From positions 1 through 6,406 of the forward strand of contig URKU01000105.1 in NCBI GenBank assembly GCA_900548515.1: a stretch of DNA of 6,406 bases. The letters are read 5' to 3'. The notes below the pieces were generated by a model. That model was not told the DNA's origin and made no database searches. It was given only the letters and a program-made list of their open reading frames with translations. Shown here one piece after another: positions 5,333 to 6,406 of this stretch. The translations under genes and the position numbers were made by a program. This DNA is from an uncultured Collinsella sp. GTDB lineage: Bacteria; Actinomycetota; Coriobacteriia; Coriobacteriales; Coriobacteriaceae. Each line of letters starts with the position of its first letter. The first letter of the stretch is position 1.

Positions 5333-5352
5333 CCTGTCCCTTTTTGGCAGGT
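5317..5352. repeat. 12-bp palindrome ACCTGCCAAAAA / TTTTTGGCAGGT
   Basis: Perfect arms at 5317-5328 and 5341-5352 enclose a 12-base centre. AAACCTG occurs twice, at 5315-5321 and 5330-5336, so the centre partly repeats the left arm. It lies between the terminator of the preceding gene and the ribosome-binding site (GGAGAGG, 5358-5364) of the dehydrogenase gene. It may be a repetitive extragenic palindrome, an operator, or a leader hairpin. It is not needed as a terminator, since one already precedes it and no T tract follows the right arm. Confidence 0.75.
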
Positions 5353-5371
5353 CGAGCGGAGAGGACTGCTT

Positions 5372-6307
5372 GTGAACATCCTGGTTTTGTTGCCCGTCAA
5401 CGACCGCCATCGCGCAATTCTTGAGTCGAGCGCTCCGGGCGAGGACTTTATCTACACGAGCGCCGATGCCGTCACGCGTGAGCAGGTCGCCGACGCCGAC
5501 GTGATCTTGGGCAACATAGACCCTAGCATGCTCACGGCATGCGAGCATCTCCAGCTGTTGCAATTGCAGACCGCCGGCTATGACGACTACCTTGCCGCCG
5601 GCACCGTACCGGCCGACGCTAAGCTTTCCTGCTCGGTAGGCGCCTACGGTCAGGCCGTAAGCGAGCACATGTTTGCCATGGTGCTGTCTATGATGAAGCG
5701 CCTGCCCGGTTATCGCGACTTGCAGCGCGAGCATCGCTGGGAGGATTTGGGCCCGGTCACCTCGCTCAAAAACGCCAACGTGCTGGTGCTGGGCGCGGGC
5801 GATATCGGCGGCCACTTCGCCACGCTCTGCCGCAGCATGGGTGCGCACGTCCGCGGCATCAAGCGCCATCCGCTCGTCTACCCCATTGTGTTTGAGGACA
5901 TGGACGGCATGGACGCCCTGCCCGAGCGCCTGGCCGAGGCTGACATCGTCGCAGCCTTTATGCCCAGCACACCCGAGACTCGCGGCCTGGCGAACGCCGA
6001 GTTCTTCGCCGCGATGAAGCCGGGCACCTTCTTTGCCAATGGTGGCCGCGGTGACCTTGTTGTTGCCGACGATCTGGTTGCCGCCCTGGAGTCGGGACAT
6101 CTTGCCGGTGCCGCGGTCGACGTCACCGACCCCGAGCCGCTGCCTGCGACAAGCCCCCTGTGGGATGCGCCCAACATGCTCATCACACCGCACGTCTCGG
6201 GCTGGTTCCACCTGGCCGCCACGCTCAACAATGTGGTCGACATCGCCGCGGAGAACCTGCGTCACCTGCAGGCGGGCGAAACGCTTCGCTGCTGGATCGA
6301 ACACTGA
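5372..6307 (+). CDS. D-isomer-specific 2-hydroxyacid dehydrogenase
   Basis: A 311-residue cytoplasmic oxidoreductase of the D-2-hydroxyacid dehydrogenase family, which interconverts 2-keto acids and D-2-hydroxy acids with NAD(P)H. The Rossmann nucleotide site is G141-A-G143-D-I-G146. The catalytic triad is visible: R226 (N-G-G-R-G), E255 (D-P-E-P-L) and H274 (I-T-P-H-V-S-G). After the second Rossmann strand the sequence reads G-I-K164-R165-H-P, with basic residues where NAD-specific members usually carry an acidic one, so NADP(H) use is likely (inference). The substrate is not identifiable; glyoxylate/hydroxypyruvate reductases and related enzymes share this layout. The start is GTG at 5372, supported by GGAGAGG seven bases upstream. 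The gene is monocistronic here, with a terminator of the previous gene before it and a hairpin just after its stop. Confidence 0.93.
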   Translation: MNILVLLPVNDRHRAILESSAPGEDFIYTSADAVTREQVADADVILGNIDPSMLTACEHLQLLQLQTAGYDDYLAAGTVPADAKLSCSVGAYGQAVSEHMFAMVLSMMKRLPGYRDLQREHRWEDLGPVTSLKNANVLVLGAGDIGGHFATLCRSMGAHVRGIKRHPLVYPIVFEDMDGMDALPERLAEADIVAAFMPSTPETRGLANAEFFAAMKPGTFFANGGRGDLVVADDLVAALESGHLAGAAVDVTDPEPLPATSPLWDAPNMLITPHVSGWFHLAATLNNVVDIAAENLRHLQAGETLRCWIEH

Positions 6308-6309
6308 TT

Positions 6310-6337
6310 GTTCCGGCGTTTTGCCAAACGCCGGAAC
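6310..6337. repeat. 12-bp perfect hairpin after the dehydrogenase gene
   Basis: Arms at 6310-6321 and 6326-6337 (GTTCCGGCGTTT / AAACGCCGGAAC) form an uninterrupted 12-bp stem with the tetraloop TGCC, starting three bases after the stop codon. The position and stability suggest a transcript end or 3' protection structure. Neither strand shows a T tract directly after the stem, so it is not a canonical intrinsic terminator. Confidence 0.7.
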
Positions 6338-6406
6338 TACTCGACGCTGCGAGCCCGCCAGAGCGGCAATCTGACGTTCAATCGTCGGGCATGGCCAAAA
6401 GGCCTA
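6338..6406. other. Right-edge stretch with no supported gene
   Basis: These 69 bases contain the short palindrome GGCC-AAAA-GGCC (6393-6404) and are open in several frames, but no start, ribosome-binding site or recognised domain can be seen. A convergent minus-strand gene could end here (stop TGA at 6378-6380), but only eight codons are visible. Confidence 0.4.

Noticed and set aside
5297..6304. Minus-strand open frame of 335 codons
   Set aside because: It mirrors the dehydrogenase gene, whose Rossmann and catalytic motifs are clear on the plus strand; the antisense product has no recognisable motif.
6378..6406. C-terminus of a convergent minus-strand gene (G-L-L-A-M-P-D-D-stop)
   Set aside because: Only eight codons are in the window, too few to tell from chance.
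1..6406. CRISPR array, tRNA, rRNA, riboswitch or complete transposon
   Set aside because: No spaced direct repeats, cloverleaf, rRNA core, known aptamer pattern or transposase gene was seen on either strand.

Overview
The window is a compact, GC-rich bacterial chromosomal segment. Gene style (high-GC codons, Shine-Dalgarno-led starts, short intergenic gaps), together with the composite GGDEF/REC/HD-GYP protein, the COG0731-type radical SAM protein and the SEC-C methionine aminopeptidase, suggests an actinobacterium of the Coriobacteriia, most like a gut Collinsella. This assignment is inferred from protein character; no taxonomic marker gene is present.

Left part (1-2390, minus strand): a signalling pair. 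The first gene encodes a 626-residue protein with a degenerate GGDEF domain, an internal receiver domain and a C-terminal HD-GYP c-di-GMP phosphodiesterase. The gene 24 bases downstream encodes a histidine phosphotransfer (HPt) protein that stops early, at residue 80, close to the window edge. The pair has a recognisable promoter whose -35 lies inside a perfect palindrome (2225-2240). A wider 10-bp inverted repeat lies further upstream.

Middle (2391-4190): an alpha/beta hydrolase on the minus strand and a radical SAM protein on the plus strand diverge from a shared 225-base control region. That region has an 8+8 bp inverted repeat in front of the radical SAM gene and a 7+7 bp inverted repeat in the hydrolase leader.

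Right part (4191-6406, plus strand): a 67-base palindromic element with perfect 20-bp arms separates the radical SAM gene from a SEC-C-tagged type I methionine aminopeptidase. That gene ends in a textbook intrinsic terminator. A second, 12+12 bp palindrome then precedes a D-2-hydroxyacid dehydrogenase, whose gene is followed by a 12-bp hairpin lacking a T tract. The last ~70 bases hold no gene that can be supported.

The genes do not form one pathway. The left pair makes a c-di-GMP/phosphorelay module; the others are single-gene units in housekeeping or small-molecule metabolism. I saw no CRISPR array, tRNA, rRNA, transposase or phage gene. The most unusual features are the intergenic palindromes (4232-4298 and 5317-5352), which look like members of repeat families, the cyclase-dead GGDEF domain that keeps its c-di-GMP inhibitory site, and the prematurely ended HPt gene.
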